64,000 nt of DNA from JBNAVY01 sp049700195 (GCA_049700195.1 JBNAVY010000007.1:1-64000); one strand, 5' to 3'. Counted from the first letter of the stretch, positions 24,474 to 33,505 are shown. Made by a program: numbers and translations. Notes: generated by a model from the letters alone, not told the origin.

Positions 24474-26198
24474 TTAAAAATTGTATTCTTTTAATAAGTT
24501 TTCCATTGTATTACGTATTTTATCAGGTTCAGAAATATTTAAAGCTTCATCAGCGATCTGTTTTGCTCTTTTATATTCAGTATTTCTTATAATATTTTTT
24601 ATTTCAGGTATTGAACTAGAACTCATAGAGAATTCATCAAGTCCCAAACCAAGCAAAATTGTAGCTGCTAGAGGATCTCCAGCCATTTCTCCACACATTG
24701 CTGCTATCTTGCCTTCTTTATGAGCTGCATCTATTACAAATTTTATAAGCCTTAAAATAGCTGGATTAAATGGCTGATAATAATCTTTCACATGTTCATT
24801 CATCCTATCAACTGCAAGAGTATACTGGCATAAATCATTTGTTCCTATACTAAAAAAGTCTACTTCTTTTGCTAGTAAATCTGCAGTAACTGCAGCAGAA
24901 GGTATTTCCACCATTATTCCAACCTTTATATTCTCGTCATATTTTATTCCTTCATTTTTAAGTTCATTTTTAACTTCTTTTAAAATTTCATTTGCTTTAC
25001 GTACTTCTATAACTGAAGATATCATTGGATACATTATATTTATATTACCATAAATGCTTGCCCTTAAAATTGCTCGTAACTGAGTTTTAAATATATCTGT
25101 CCTATCCAAACAAAGTCTTATAGCTCTGTAGCCCAAAAAAGGATTCATTTCTTTTGGCATATCAAGATATGATAATTCCTTATCACCACCTATATCAAGA
25201 GTCCTTATAGTTATTGGCTTACCTTTCATTTTTTCTGCAACTTCTTTATATGCTGAAAATTGTTCGTCTTCTGTTGGCAATGATGACCTATTCATATACA
25301 AAAACTCTGTCCTGAATAGCCCTACACCTTCTGCACCATTATTTAAAGCACTATTAACATCATTTGGAGTGCCAATATTAGATACAAGCATAACCTTTTT
25401 CCCATCTGTCGTAATTGCCGGTAAATCTCTTTGTTCTTTTAATTTGTTAATTTTAGTTTCATAATCTTTCTTTTTTATTTCATATTTTTTTATAACTTCT
25501 TCTTCTGGATTTATTATGACTATGCCCTCAAGTCCATCAATAACTACTAAATCCCCATTGGAAATGTTTTTTGTTACATTACCAAGTCCAACAACAGCAG
25601 GTATCTCAAGAGACCTTGCCATTATCGCAGTATGTGAAGTTCTACCTCCTACATCTGTTGCAAACCCTAATACTTTTTCAATCTTCATTGTAGCTGTATC
25701 CGAAGGACTTAAATCTTTTGCTATGACAATAACTTCTTCCTCTAAATCAGAAAGATCTCCACTATTTACACCAACAATATTATTTAAAATTCGTGTTCCT
25801 ACATCTCTTAAATCTGCTGCTCTTTCTTTAAGATATTCATCATTTAAACCTTCCATTACAGATGCATTTTGCTCAATAACTTTATTTGCCGCATTTTCAG
25901 CAGTTATAAGTTCATTTTTTATCATATCTTTAACACCATTAATTAGCTCAGGGTCACTTGCCAGCATTAGATGTGCTTCAAAAATTTCCGCTTTATCATG
26001 ACCAAACTGTTTCAGTGTATCTTCTTTTATTTTTTTAATCTGTTTCTGCGTTAATTCCAGTGCATTCTCAAATCGATTAATTTGTTCATCTACTTCAGAC
26101 TCATTAATCTTGTCTAAATTTATGTCAACTTTTTCTTTAGTATATAAATACGCCTTTCCAACAGCAATTCCTGGTGATGCCGCAACACCTTTTAACAT
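24474..26198 (-). CDS. ptsI: PTS enzyme I (phosphoenolpyruvate-protein phosphotransferase)
   Basis: First phosphotransfer step of the sugar PTS: PEP to its own His and then to HPr. 574 aa. The swivelling domain carries the phospho-His in GGRTSHTAIMARS (about residue 189). The PEP-binding barrel has GAEGVGLFRTEFLYM and the C-terminal GTNDLCQYTLAVDR and EMAGDPLAA motifs. Ribosome site AAGGAGGG. No ptsH or sugar EII gene lies next to it. Single-gene transcript with its own terminator. Confidence 0.96.
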   Translation of the reverse strand: MLKGVAASPGIAVGKAYLYTKEKVDINLDKINESEVDEQINRFENALELTQKQIKKIKEDTLKQFGHDKAEIFEAHLMLASDPELINGVKDMIKNELITAENAANKVIEQNASVMEGLNDEYLKERAADLRDVGTRILNNIVGVNSGDLSDLEEEVIVIAKDLSPSDTATMKIEKVLGFATDVGGRTSHTAIMARSLEIPAVVGLGNVTKNISNGDLVVIDGLEGIVIINPEEEVIKKYEIKKKDYETKINKLKEQRDLPAITTDGKKVMLVSNIGTPNDVNSALNNGAEGVGLFRTEFLYMNRSSLPTEDEQFSAYKEVAEKMKGKPITIRTLDIGGDKELSYLDMPKEMNPFLGYRAIRLCLDRTDIFKTQLRAILRASIYGNINIMYPMISSVIEVRKANEILKEVKNELKNEGIKYDENIKVGIMVEIPSAAVTADLLAKEVDFFSIGTNDLCQYTLAVDRMNEHVKDYYQPFNPAILRLIKFVIDAAHKEGKIAAMCGEMAGDPLAATILLGLGLDEFSMSSSSIPEIKNIIRNTEYKRAKQIADEALNISEPDKIRNTMENLLKEYNF

Positions 26199-26284
26199 CT
26201 GTAACCCTCCTTAAATTTTCTAAACTATATTATAACATAATTTTTAATACATTGTGAAACTTTTGCACAATAATAAAATAAAAC

Positions 26285-26317
26285 AAAAAAACCTAAAATA
26301 GGATTTAGGTTTTTTAT
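26285..26317 (-). terminator. Terminator after the GGDEF gene
   Basis: On the minus strand AAACCTAAATCC pairs with the TATTTTAGGTTTTTT side, giving a short stem with a T run. It overlaps the last codon and stop of the gene. Confidence 0.75.
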
Positions 26318-27978
26318 ATTTCATATATTGCAATTTTGTTTCTTCCTTTACTTTTACCTCCAGCATATAAAGCTCTATCTGCATGACTTATAAGTTTTTC
26401 TGCAGAATCTGCTTTCTTAGGATAATCAGCAACCCCGCCTGTTATAGTAATATATATATCTCCTTTACTTGTAGAAATAGGAGATGAAGAAATCTCATTT
26501 CTAATTCTTTCAGCTATCATATATGCTTGTTCTGCAACAAGTTTAGGTAATATTACTGTAAATTCCTCTCCTCCAAAACGCGATACAATGTCATTATCCC
26601 TTACATTGTTTTTGATCCTTTTTGCTACTTCTCTTAATACTTCATCGCCAACCAAGTGGCCATAAGTATCATTAATATGCTTGAAATTATCAAGATCAAA
26701 CATTATAAGGCTAACAGGAACATTATCTTCATTTGATTTTAATATGTTTTTAAGAAGGGCATCATTAAAATATCTGCGATTATAAGTTTTAGTCAGTGGA
26801 TCAGTTATGGAACTTTTGCTTACTTCATAATATTTTTTTGCATTAATTATAGCAATAGAAGATTGATCAGCAATTATCTCAACAATTTTAGATGCATCAT
26901 CATCAAAAGCTCCTAATTCTACTTGCAGAATCAGTAAACACCCTATAATATTACCTGAAAATCTCATTGGCACAACTATCCCTGAATTAAAATACTCTGA
27001 AAAATATTCTTTATTAAAAATATTATCTTCCTTTATATTCCTACATAAAATTGTTTTATTTGTATTTATACATTTCCCAATAATACCCTCATCTTTAAAA
27101 TAATTTTGTTTAAAAACTTCTTGTATATTTTTATTTGCCACAGCCTTTCCTAAAACAGAAATACCGTTTCCATCAACTATATAAACTGCAGCTCCAGATA
27201 TTGATACGACTCTTGATATAACATCTATAATTGCATCAAAAACCTTGTCTAATTCTAATTTTGAATTTATAATTTTCACCATATCATAAACTGCATTTAA
27301 GCGCTTGTTTGCTTTTATTAAATCTCTTACCATCCTAAAAACATATGCTATAAATAGTAGGGGTGTTAAAGATAAAACAAACATGTTAAAATTATATTTA
27401 AAATAAATATATGAAACTAAAAGTGAAATGGGTAACATAATTATATATGTTAGAAGCTCAAGTATAACGCTTTCATTCCAATATTCTTTAAATAATATCT
27501 TCCCTTGGACTTTTAGTGCATAATATAAAATAAAATTATTTACTAAAAAACTTACTATTACATATACTAATATATATTTTATTTGGTACAACTCAACTAT
27601 TCCTGTTTTTCCACCAATAAATAAAAATACCCACCCAGCAATTATATAAGTTGCTGAAAACATAGCTCCATTTAAAAATCCGTTTTTAATTTTTTTCCTC
27701 ATAACCATAGTATCAAACATTGTTGATGCAATCATAAGCATAGCAGCAGGAAAAAAACCATAAATTATAAAAACGGCCATGCCAACAGCAGGACTTAAAG
27801 ATAATTTAATATCCGTATAAATTATACCTAAATTATCCAGTATTATTGCAAAAATAAGTAATATTATGAAATCTTTTAAAGTAATCCCCGCACTAAAGTG
27901 ATAAAGTGAAAGTATAAACAATACCAAACCAAATATAAGCAAAACACTGTTAAAAATTTGCTCTTTATACTTCCTCAC
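26314..27978 (-). CDS. Membrane GAF-GGDEF diguanylate cyclase
   Basis: 554 aa. The N-terminal ~215 residues form about six to seven helices (an unassigned membrane sensor region). A GAF domain follows (about 235-375, SGAAVYIVDGNG...GIVVPMRFSGNIIGCLLI), then a GGDEF domain (from TDPLTKTYNRRYF). The active loop is GGEEF and a complete inhibitory I-site, RDND, lies five residues before it. Both point to an active, product-inhibited c-di-GMP synthase. Single gene; a TGTCGAA box lies 140 bp upstream. Confidence 0.92.
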   Translation of the reverse strand: MRKYKEQIFNSVLLIFGLVLFILSLYHFSAGITLKDFIILLIFAIILDNLGIIYTDIKLSLSPAVGMAVFIIYGFFPAAMLMIASTMFDTMVMRKKIKNGFLNGAMFSATYIIAGWVFLFIGGKTGIVELYQIKYILVYVIVSFLVNNFILYYALKVQGKILFKEYWNESVILELLTYIIMLPISLLVSYIYFKYNFNMFVLSLTPLLFIAYVFRMVRDLIKANKRLNAVYDMVKIINSKLELDKVFDAIIDVISRVVSISGAAVYIVDGNGISVLGKAVANKNIQEVFKQNYFKDEGIIGKCINTNKTILCRNIKEDNIFNKEYFSEYFNSGIVVPMRFSGNIIGCLLILQVELGAFDDDASKIVEIIADQSSIAIINAKKYYEVSKSSITDPLTKTYNRRYFNDALLKNILKSNEDNVPVSLIMFDLDNFKHINDTYGHLVGDEVLREVAKRIKNNVRDNDIVSRFGGEEFTVILPKLVAEQAYMIAERIRNEISSSPISTSKGDIYITITGGVADYPKKADSAEKLISHADRALYAGGKSKGRNKIAIYEI

Positions 27979-28148
27979 AATAATCCCCTCGATTTTACTA
28001 ATTAATCATATATATATTCTATAAAAGTTATAAAAATCCTTCTCAAAATATATAATAATTATTTAATTTTCTAATTAATTTTTATAATGAAATTTTAGCA
28101 TAAATATTATTTGCTTTTTGTCGAATTTTGTAATTTATTTAAAATATT

Positions 28149-28180
28149 ATAATCCCGACTATATTTAGAGTCAGGATTAT
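28149..28180 (-). terminator. Terminator-like hairpin behind the gene remnant
   Basis: On the minus strand ATAATCCTGACT pairs with AGTCGGGATTAT (one G-U), followed by a T-rich stretch. It sits 12 bases after the stop of the 28193-28246 remnant. Confidence 0.65.
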
Positions 28181-28192
28181 ATTTACTAAAAT

Positions 28193-28246
28193 TTAACCGC
28201 ACTTGGCATAATCACAATTTTTACAAGCTACACAACCAATTTCATG
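28193..28246 (-). pseudogene. 3' remnant with Cys-rich tail, possibly of nrdJ
   Basis: A 17-codon frame reads HEIGCVACKNCDYAKCG then TAA, directly after an upstream in-frame stop and with no start codon. The CxxCxxC...CG* pattern resembles the C-terminal redox tail of B12-dependent (class II) ribonucleotide reductase. A terminator-like hairpin follows at the right distance. I infer that a larger gene was deleted here, leaving its end; the identity as nrdJ is recollection of the tail only. Confidence 0.4.
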
Positions 28247-28307
28247 TTATATGAACTATTTTATCTCTTTTTATTGTAAAATTTCTTCTAAAATTTATCC
28301 TATGCCC

Positions 28308-28343
28308 ATAATTTTATCCCGGCTTTTGCCGGGATAAAATTAT
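28308..28343 (-). terminator. Terminator after the aminotransferase gene
   Basis: A perfect 16-bp stem, ATAATTTTATCCCGGC, around four bases, 12 bases after the stop codon. Strong by GC core and length. Confidence 0.85.
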
Positions 28344-28355
28344 TTATGTTAAAAA

Positions 28356-29777
28356 TTATTTTTTAAAAAATGAACTTATAACTGTCTTTGCACTTGACAT
28401 TGTAATTCCAAGTAAACTCCCAGTTCTTGTAAGAACCTCGTCTATAGCATCTACAGCTTTATCGATTTGGTCTTTAGTAACTATTAATGGCGGCTCTAAC
28501 CTTATTACATTAGGATTATTCAAAGTATATGCAGTTATTATGCGATGTTTATTCTGGAGTTCTCCTGCAATCAAAGACCCCATATATTCGTTTGAAAGCT
28601 TAGACACAGCACCTTTAGAAAGCCTGTCCAGTATTCCGCCCTCTGGCTGATTGAATTCAATGCCTATTAAAAGGCCTCTGCCACGTACATCTTTAATTAA
28701 TTTATGTTTTTCTTTTAATACCCTAAGCTTATTTAAAAAATATTCCCCATTTTCTTTAGCTTTATTTGGAAGATCATTTTCTAAAATTGACTGAATCGAA
28801 GCAATACCAGCTGCACAAGCATAAGTATTGCCACCAAAAGTGGATGTGTGTAAAAGAGCTTTTTCCATACTTCCATATCCCTTTTGCCATACTTTGTCTT
28901 TTGCAATATATGCGCCAATAGGTATTATGCCTCCGCCTAAAGATTTCGCTAAACACATTATATCAGGTACTACTTCTTCGTATTGACAAGCAAACATCTT
29001 ACCCGTTCTGCCAAGACCTGTCTGGACTTCATCAAAAATAAGATATGTTTCATATTTATCACAAAGTTCTCTTACTTTTTTCAAATATCCCTCAGGTGGT
29101 ATATTTACTCCGCCTTCACCTTGTATTGGTTCTAAAATAAATCCAGCAACATCTTTTCCCTTTAACACTTCCTCTAAAGCTTTATCATTACCAAAAGGAA
29201 CAGATATACTATCAGGAACTAAAGGTGCAAAATATTTTTGATATTTTTCTCTACCTGTTACCGATAAAGCTCCCATAGATTTCCCATGAAAAGAATTTTC
29301 ACAATACACTATCTTATGTTTACCTGAAGCAATTTTTGCTAGTTTTAAAGCACCTTCCACAGCTTCAGCACCACTATTACAAAAGAAACTTCTTTTTAAA
29401 TCTCCCGGTGTTATCATTGCTAGGTTTTTTGCCAATACTCCTTGTAAATTTCCAACCGCAGCCTGTAATATATTTGGCAGACCTATTACTTTTTTTACTT
29501 CATTTATTACATAATCAGGATTATGCCCTAAATTCAGTGCTCCATATCCACCCAAAAAATCATAATATTCATTACCTTCGCTATCCCACACAGAAACGCC
29601 TTTTGCTTTTACAAAAAGTTTATCAAATTGAAGCATAGAAAGCATTGTAACAAAGTTTGAATTTACAAATTCTTTGTAATTTTCTCTTACTTGATTTTTA
29701 TCCAAGCTTAAAGCATCTTCAACTGTTATGTACTCAGGAATCTGTTCCTTTATAGATAATGTTTTTTCTGTATCCAC
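28356..29777 (-). CDS. Class III PLP aminotransferase (putrescine/ornithine type)
   Basis: 473 aa. PLP-binding motifs: FCNSGAEAVEGALKLA, the DEVQTGLGRTG loop with the PLP-pyridine Asp, and MCLAKSLGGGIIPIGA with the Schiff-base Lys. HTSTFGGNTYACAAG follows. The long N-terminal segment before EYYDFLGGYGALNLGHNP and the overall length fit putrescine aminotransferase (PatA-like) better than ArgD. The start is GTG after AGGAGAG. Single gene with a strong terminator. Substrate not fixed by sequence; putrescine or ornithine is likely. Confidence 0.85.
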   Translation of the reverse strand: MDTEKTLSIKEQIPEYITVEDALSLDKNQVRENYKEFVNSNFVTMLSMLQFDKLFVKAKGVSVWDSEGNEYYDFLGGYGALNLGHNPDYVINEVKKVIGLPNILQAAVGNLQGVLAKNLAMITPGDLKRSFFCNSGAEAVEGALKLAKIASGKHKIVYCENSFHGKSMGALSVTGREKYQKYFAPLVPDSISVPFGNDKALEEVLKGKDVAGFILEPIQGEGGVNIPPEGYLKKVRELCDKYETYLIFDEVQTGLGRTGKMFACQYEEVVPDIMCLAKSLGGGIIPIGAYIAKDKVWQKGYGSMEKALLHTSTFGGNTYACAAGIASIQSILENDLPNKAKENGEYFLNKLRVLKEKHKLIKDVRGRGLLIGIEFNQPEGGILDRLSKGAVSKLSNEYMGSLIAGELQNKHRIITAYTLNNPNVIRLEPPLIVTKDQIDKAVDAIDEVLTRTGSLLGITMSSAKTVISSFFKK

Positions 29778-29822
29778 ATTAATCTCTCCTCATTATATGT
29801 ATTGATTTTTATTTAATTTATT

Positions 29823-30035
29823 TTAATTGTGATTTTCACAATTACAGCTATGTCTATGGTGATAAATATCATGATTTTTAGCATTATCTAACTGTTCTTT
29901 AACTTCTTTCTTTATTTCATCTATATATTCTCTCCTAAGCTTTTCTTGTTCCTCTTTTTCCATAGGGTTAAGACCAGTTGTTTTAGACTTATAATATAAT
30001 TCATTTATCCTCATAACAAGTTCTTTTTTAACCAT
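29823..30035 (-). CDS. DUF896 (YnzC-like) protein with His/Cys tail
   Basis: A 70-aa protein matching the YnzC/UPF0291 family: RINELYYKSKTTGLNPMEKEEQEKLRREYIDEI is the helical hairpin of that family. The role is unknown; in B. subtilis ynzC is linked to the SOS operon. The C-terminal tail DIYHHRHSCNCENHN is not part of the usual family and has five His and two Cys, which suggests metal binding. Start after a GAGGTGA site. Confidence 0.85.
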   Translation of the reverse strand: MVKKELVMRINELYYKSKTTGLNPMEKEEQEKLRREYIDEIKKEVKEQLDNAKNHDIYHHRHSCNCENHN

Positions 30036-30220
30036 TTTCTCACCTCAATTTTAACTTTAACAATTATATTATATTCCTTTTTTTTAAAAAAACAAAGGAC
30101 TTCAAATTATTTAAGATACCTATAAACTAATACAGTAGAAATATTATAATCTTTTGTGTTATTATATATATATAATTTTTTAAAGGACACAAAAATTTAA
30201 ACTTTTAAGGAGGTTTTGTA

Positions 30221-30859
30221 ATGCCAATAATATGGATAGTGGCTTTTGCTATACTTATACCCTTTTTAATATTTGTTTTCTTCTTTCAAGCTGCAACATT
30301 TTCTTTTGCTAAACTAGGTGTATCACCTGATATTGCAGTACTTTTATTCACTTTGTCTATAATTGGGAGTATTATAAACATACCAATATCAAAACATAAA
30401 ATCTTAATAAATAATAATCAAAAACCTCTTACACCTTTTTTATTTTATTATCCGCCTAGAGTAGAAGAACAAATAATTGCTATAAATGTTGGTGGTGCAG
30501 TAATTCCAATACTATTTAGCCTTTATTTACTACAAAGAGCTCCTATTATGCCTGTAATTATTTCAACACTAATAGTTACAGCAGTTGCAAAATCTTTAGC
30601 AAAACCTGTGCCAGGAGTAGGAATCTCTCTTCCTGCTTTTATCCCTCCACTTGTTGCTGCAGCGGCTGCTTTATTATTTGCTCATGGAAACGCAGCACCT
30701 GTTGCATATATTTCAGGCGTTTTAGGAACACTTATTGGTGCAGATTTACTTAATATACCACATCTAAAAGAATTGAATTCTCATGCTGTAAGTATTGGCG
30801 GTGCAGGAGTCTTTGATGGAATTTTTTTAGTAGGAATTGTTGCTGCTCTTATTGCCTAA
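30221..30859 (+). CDS. DUF1614 membrane protein
   Basis: 212 aa, with about six membrane segments (residues 2-28, 38-56, 84-104, 108-124, 136-152, 160-180) and a last one near 195-212. It matches the DUF1614 family of archaea and anaerobic bacteria, whose function is unknown. Gly-rich AKPVPGVGISLPAFIPPLVAA lies in a loop or re-entrant part. AAGGAGG precedes the ATG. Monocistronic, with a strong terminator behind. Confidence 0.8.
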   Translation: MPIIWIVAFAILIPFLIFVFFFQAATFSFAKLGVSPDIAVLLFTLSIIGSIINIPISKHKILINNNQKPLTPFLFYYPPRVEEQIIAINVGGAVIPILFSLYLLQRAPIMPVIISTLIVTAVAKSLAKPVPGVGISLPAFIPPLVAAAAALLFAHGNAAPVAYISGVLGTLIGADLLNIPHLKELNSHAVSIGGAGVFDGIFLVGIVAALIA

Positions 30860-30903
30860 AATTTAAGATCCTGTAGAAATATCTACAGGATCTTAAATTT
30901 TAG
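30856..30903. terminator. Terminator after the DUF1614 gene
   Basis: A 22-bp perfect inverted repeat starting CTAAAATTTAAGATCCTGTAGA around AATA. It includes the stop codon. Confidence 0.9.
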
Positions 30904-31108
30904 ATAAATTATTAAAAACATTATATCTGGTGTATAAATACTTATAACAAAAAATTACAAAAATAAAAATTAAACCTTATTAAATATACACTAAAAAGTC
31001 TAAACTACTATATTTAAAAATTCCTATTATATGATTATATATTATTTTTTTTTGATCTTTAAACCATTATTTCTAAAAGCTGAAATTTGTATTTTGATAA
31101 AAGCATTT

Positions 31109-31789
31109 TTAAGATAAAGCAATTTTATCTCCCTTTTCTGTTTTTAAGCTTTCAGCCCAAACATTATAATTTTTTACAATTACTATAGGAGTTTGCTGTT
31201 CATCATTTCCAGAAGGATTATCTATAAAAAACCTCTCCACATACTTTTTATTTACACCTTCGGAAGCACCAATGCAATCTGCCTTATGTAAGTCATTTGC
31301 GTCAATTATCACAGCATCAATACCCATTCTTTCCTTTATACTATTACAGACTTTGTCAGGGTTTGCTGGCCCCAATACTATATGTTTATGATATGGAGGC
31401 ATTGTACCTGCAACATCATCTATTAATGCAACTTTTCTTCCTGCTATTATAAAAAACAAGCCCTTTTTACCAAATATTTTCCCTATTCCTCCTATAAAAG
31501 ATGCAAATAAAATTCTCAGTATTCCAACTTCATTTATAGCACATTGCATACCATAAGGAGAAGTAAGACTTCCATTTTTACTGGCAAACTTGCATAAAAT
31601 TTTTGCCCAAAAACCAATTTTAATATTTTCAGGAAGATATGCACGGCCTTGGGTTATAGCTACTACACTTTCTGCTATAGATATTAAATCTCCTTTATCT
31701 GCTATATCCTTAGTATATTTATATACAACATCTAATATATCATCTTTCTCTGTAATAATATGAGTTTTAATTGGTATCCTTTCATACAT
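31109..31789 (-). CDS. CofE-like coenzyme F420-0:gamma-glutamyl ligase family protein
   Basis: About 226 aa. The N-terminal strand YERIPIKTHIITEKDDI, the conserved VAITQGRA segment, ALIDDVAGTMPP and the C-terminal VDAVIIDANDLHKADCIGASEG place it in the CofE/F420 gamma-glutamyl ligase fold. No other F420 gene is in the window and F420 is not expected in such Firmicutes, so it probably ligates glutamate or another amino acid to a different substrate. I start at 31789 (MYERIP) because GGAGG lies just upstream; the longer frame reads through that site. Confidence 0.75.
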   Translation of the reverse strand: MYERIPIKTHIITEKDDILDVVYKYTKDIADKGDLISIAESVVAITQGRAYLPENIKIGFWAKILCKFASKNGSLTSPYGMQCAINEVGILRILFASFIGGIGKIFGKKGLFFIIAGRKVALIDDVAGTMPPYHKHIVLGPANPDKVCNSIKERMGIDAVIIDANDLHKADCIGASEGVNKKYVERFFIDNPSGNDEQQTPIVIVKNYNVWAESLKTEKGDKIALS

Positions 31790-31876
31790 ATAATAAACCT
31801 CCATATAAAAATGCAATAATATTTGTATCTTTTATTTTTTTCTTTTTGTGGTAAAATATATTTGTGGTTTATCATA

Positions 31877-31885
31877 ATTATATCA
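31877..31885 (-). promoter_or_regulatory. Extended -10 promoter element of the CofE-like gene
   Basis: On the minus strand TGATATAAT is an extended -10 hexamer, about 88 bases before the start at 31789. No good -35 is seen, as is usual for extended -10 promoters. Confidence 0.45.
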
Positions 31886-31952
31886 CAATTTCATCATACT
31901 TTGCTCAAAAAATATATATTTTAATATTTATTTAATAAATGGAGAGATTTAA

Positions 31953-32810
31953 ATGATAAATAAGCTAACAAATTTAGTAATAGAAACAGCTTTAAAAAAA
32001 GAATCCATAGATATACAAAAAAGTAAAATAGAATTTGAATTTTCTTTAGATGTGCCAGTTTATGAAATAAACAAAAATGATAAATCTATAAAAATCATAT
32101 TTAAAGAAATCCCGTTAAATATGCCAGAGGGTAAGTATAAAGTTTTAGATGGTATTATTTCTTATATTGAAATAAAATCAGAAAATAAAGATATTATATC
32201 TGATATATCCTTAGACTTTAATACTGATTTTGATGTTAAAATTATAAAAAATATTCCATCCAAACTTGTTTTTCTTATTGACAGAAACCCATTAACAGAT
32301 TTGTTTAAAGATAAAAAAATAATAATAAACCCAGGTTTTAGTAATAAAACTAAAAGCCCAACAGGGCTTTTGCAACAAGTGCCAATGCTTTATATTTCAA
32401 AAAAATTAAATTATTTTATAACAGGTTGCCATGGGAAATCTTGTCTTACATGGGAGCAGCCTATGCAAAAAACAGATACTAGTTCTATAAATGCTGATAT
32501 ATACATAGATATTTTTACAGAAACCTCCAATAACAAAAGTGGTTTTAAAGTATATTATTCTAATAAAAACAAAAATTCCTATATACTTGCAAACCAAATA
32601 AACCAAGAAATCGAAAAAAAAATACCTCTTGATAACCTAGGAATATATGAAAAATCATCCGATATAAAGCCAGAAATTATATATGTTGGAATTATACCTG
32701 GAATGGAAAATCAGCGCCTTGATGATGCCCATTTGAGGGATTTAGATTACAGAAATAAAATTTCTCAGGGAATTTTTAATGGACTTGTAAAATTCTTTAC
32801 TATACACTAA
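31953..32810 (+). CDS. Degenerate N-acetylmuramoyl-L-alanine amidase-like protein
   Basis: 285 aa, no signal peptide. Residues about 30-125 look like an AMIN-type beta domain. From about 136 the order follows Amidase_3: KIIINPGFSNKT where the family has DPGHGG, SYILANQINQEIEK, and a last block RDLDYRNKISQGIFNGLVKFF. The zinc-binding His of the first motif is replaced by Phe and the other ligands are not evident, so it is probably inactive or has another role. Ribosome site GGAGAG. Shares a bidirectional terminator with sfsA. Confidence 0.6.
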   Translation: MINKLTNLVIETALKKESIDIQKSKIEFEFSLDVPVYEINKNDKSIKIIFKEIPLNMPEGKYKVLDGIISYIEIKSENKDIISDISLDFNTDFDVKIIKNIPSKLVFLIDRNPLTDLFKDKKIIINPGFSNKTKSPTGLLQQVPMLYISKKLNYFITGCHGKSCLTWEQPMQKTDTSSINADIYIDIFTETSNNKSGFKVYYSNKNKNSYILANQINQEIEKKIPLDNLGIYEKSSDIKPEIIYVGIIPGMENQRLDDAHLRDLDYRNKISQGIFNGLVKFFTIH

Positions 32811-32838
32811 CAGGATTACAAAATAATTGTAATCCTGT
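32810..32838. terminator. Bidirectional terminator between the amidase-like gene and sfsA
   Basis: A perfect 12-bp stem ACAGGATTACAA/TTGTAATCCTGT around a 5-base loop. It starts at the plus-strand stop codon and covers the sfsA stop. Confidence 0.85.
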
Positions 32839-33505
32839 CTTTTATATTAATATAATTTTCACCCACATCACAAGTATATGCATATGCTTCAATACCACTT
32901 TTAAGTGCATCTCTAAAAATAATTCCAAACTCTTTATCTTGTTCATCATTTGGGGTAAAAAAGTTTATATTATCCATCTGGATTAAAAAAATTACAGCTG
33001 CCCTATACCCTTTTTCTTTTGCTTTTATTAAATCCTTTAAATGTTTTCTGCCTCTTTCAGTAGGAGCATCAGGAAATTTTGCGATATTATCAATTTCTAA
33101 AGTTACACCTTTTACTTCTATATAACATATATTATCATTTTTTGTAAGTTTTATATCAAAGCGACTATTCCCAAAGGTTTTTTCTCTTTCAATAAACTCA
33201 TATCCTATAAATTCTTTTATATAGTTTTTTTGAAGCGCTTCTAATACTACTTTGTTAGGAACTTGTGAATCAATAGATATTAATCTATCACCTTTGTATA
33301 CAGCTTCTAACTCGTAAGGAGTTTTTCTGCCCGATCTTTCTCTTACCTCTATTAGAGTTTTTGCTCCCGGAATAAGTATTTCATTACACCTGCCTGTATT
33401 AGGAACATGAACTAAAGTCTGTTCACCTTTTAAATTGACAAATGCTTCAAATCTATTTATTCTTTTTATAAATTTCCCCTTTAAAATAGGATTTTTAATA
33501 ATCAT
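32816..33505 (-). CDS. sfsA: SfsA family protein (sugar fermentation stimulation protein)
   Basis: 229 aa. An N-terminal OB-like part (KGKFIKRINRFEAFVNL...VHVPNTGRCNEIL) and a nuclease-like C-terminal part with FIEREKTFGNSRFDIKL and CYIEVKGVTLEID, the restriction-endonuclease-like D...ExK motif. The cellular role is not well defined. Last gene of the folate operon, 11 bases after the PTPS gene. Confidence 0.9.
   Translation of the reverse strand: MIIKNPILKGKFIKRINRFEAFVNLKGEQTLVHVPNTGRCNEILIPGAKTLIEVRERSGRKTPYELEAVYKGDRLISIDSQVPNKVVLEALQKNYIKEFIGYEFIEREKTFGNSRFDIKLTKNDNICYIEVKGVTLEIDNIAKFPDAPTERGRKHLKDLIKAKEKGYRAAVIFLIQMDNINFFTPNDEQDKEFGIIFRDALKSGIEAYAYTCDVGENYINIKDRITIIL

Larger units (their letters stand above)
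27979..28355. other. 377-bp intergenic region with two hairpins and a gene remnant
   Basis: Very AT-rich. It holds a possible 0A box TGTCGAA (28119-28125), a terminator-like hairpin (28149-28180), a 17-codon Cys-rich open frame (28193-28246) and the aminotransferase terminator (28308-28343). Between 27979 and 28118 and between 28247 and 28307 I see nothing else. Confidence 0.7.

Noticed and set aside
25516..26001. Plus-strand frame of 161 codons opposite ptsI
   Set aside because: Antisense shadow of a conserved gene; no ribosome site or recognisable domain.
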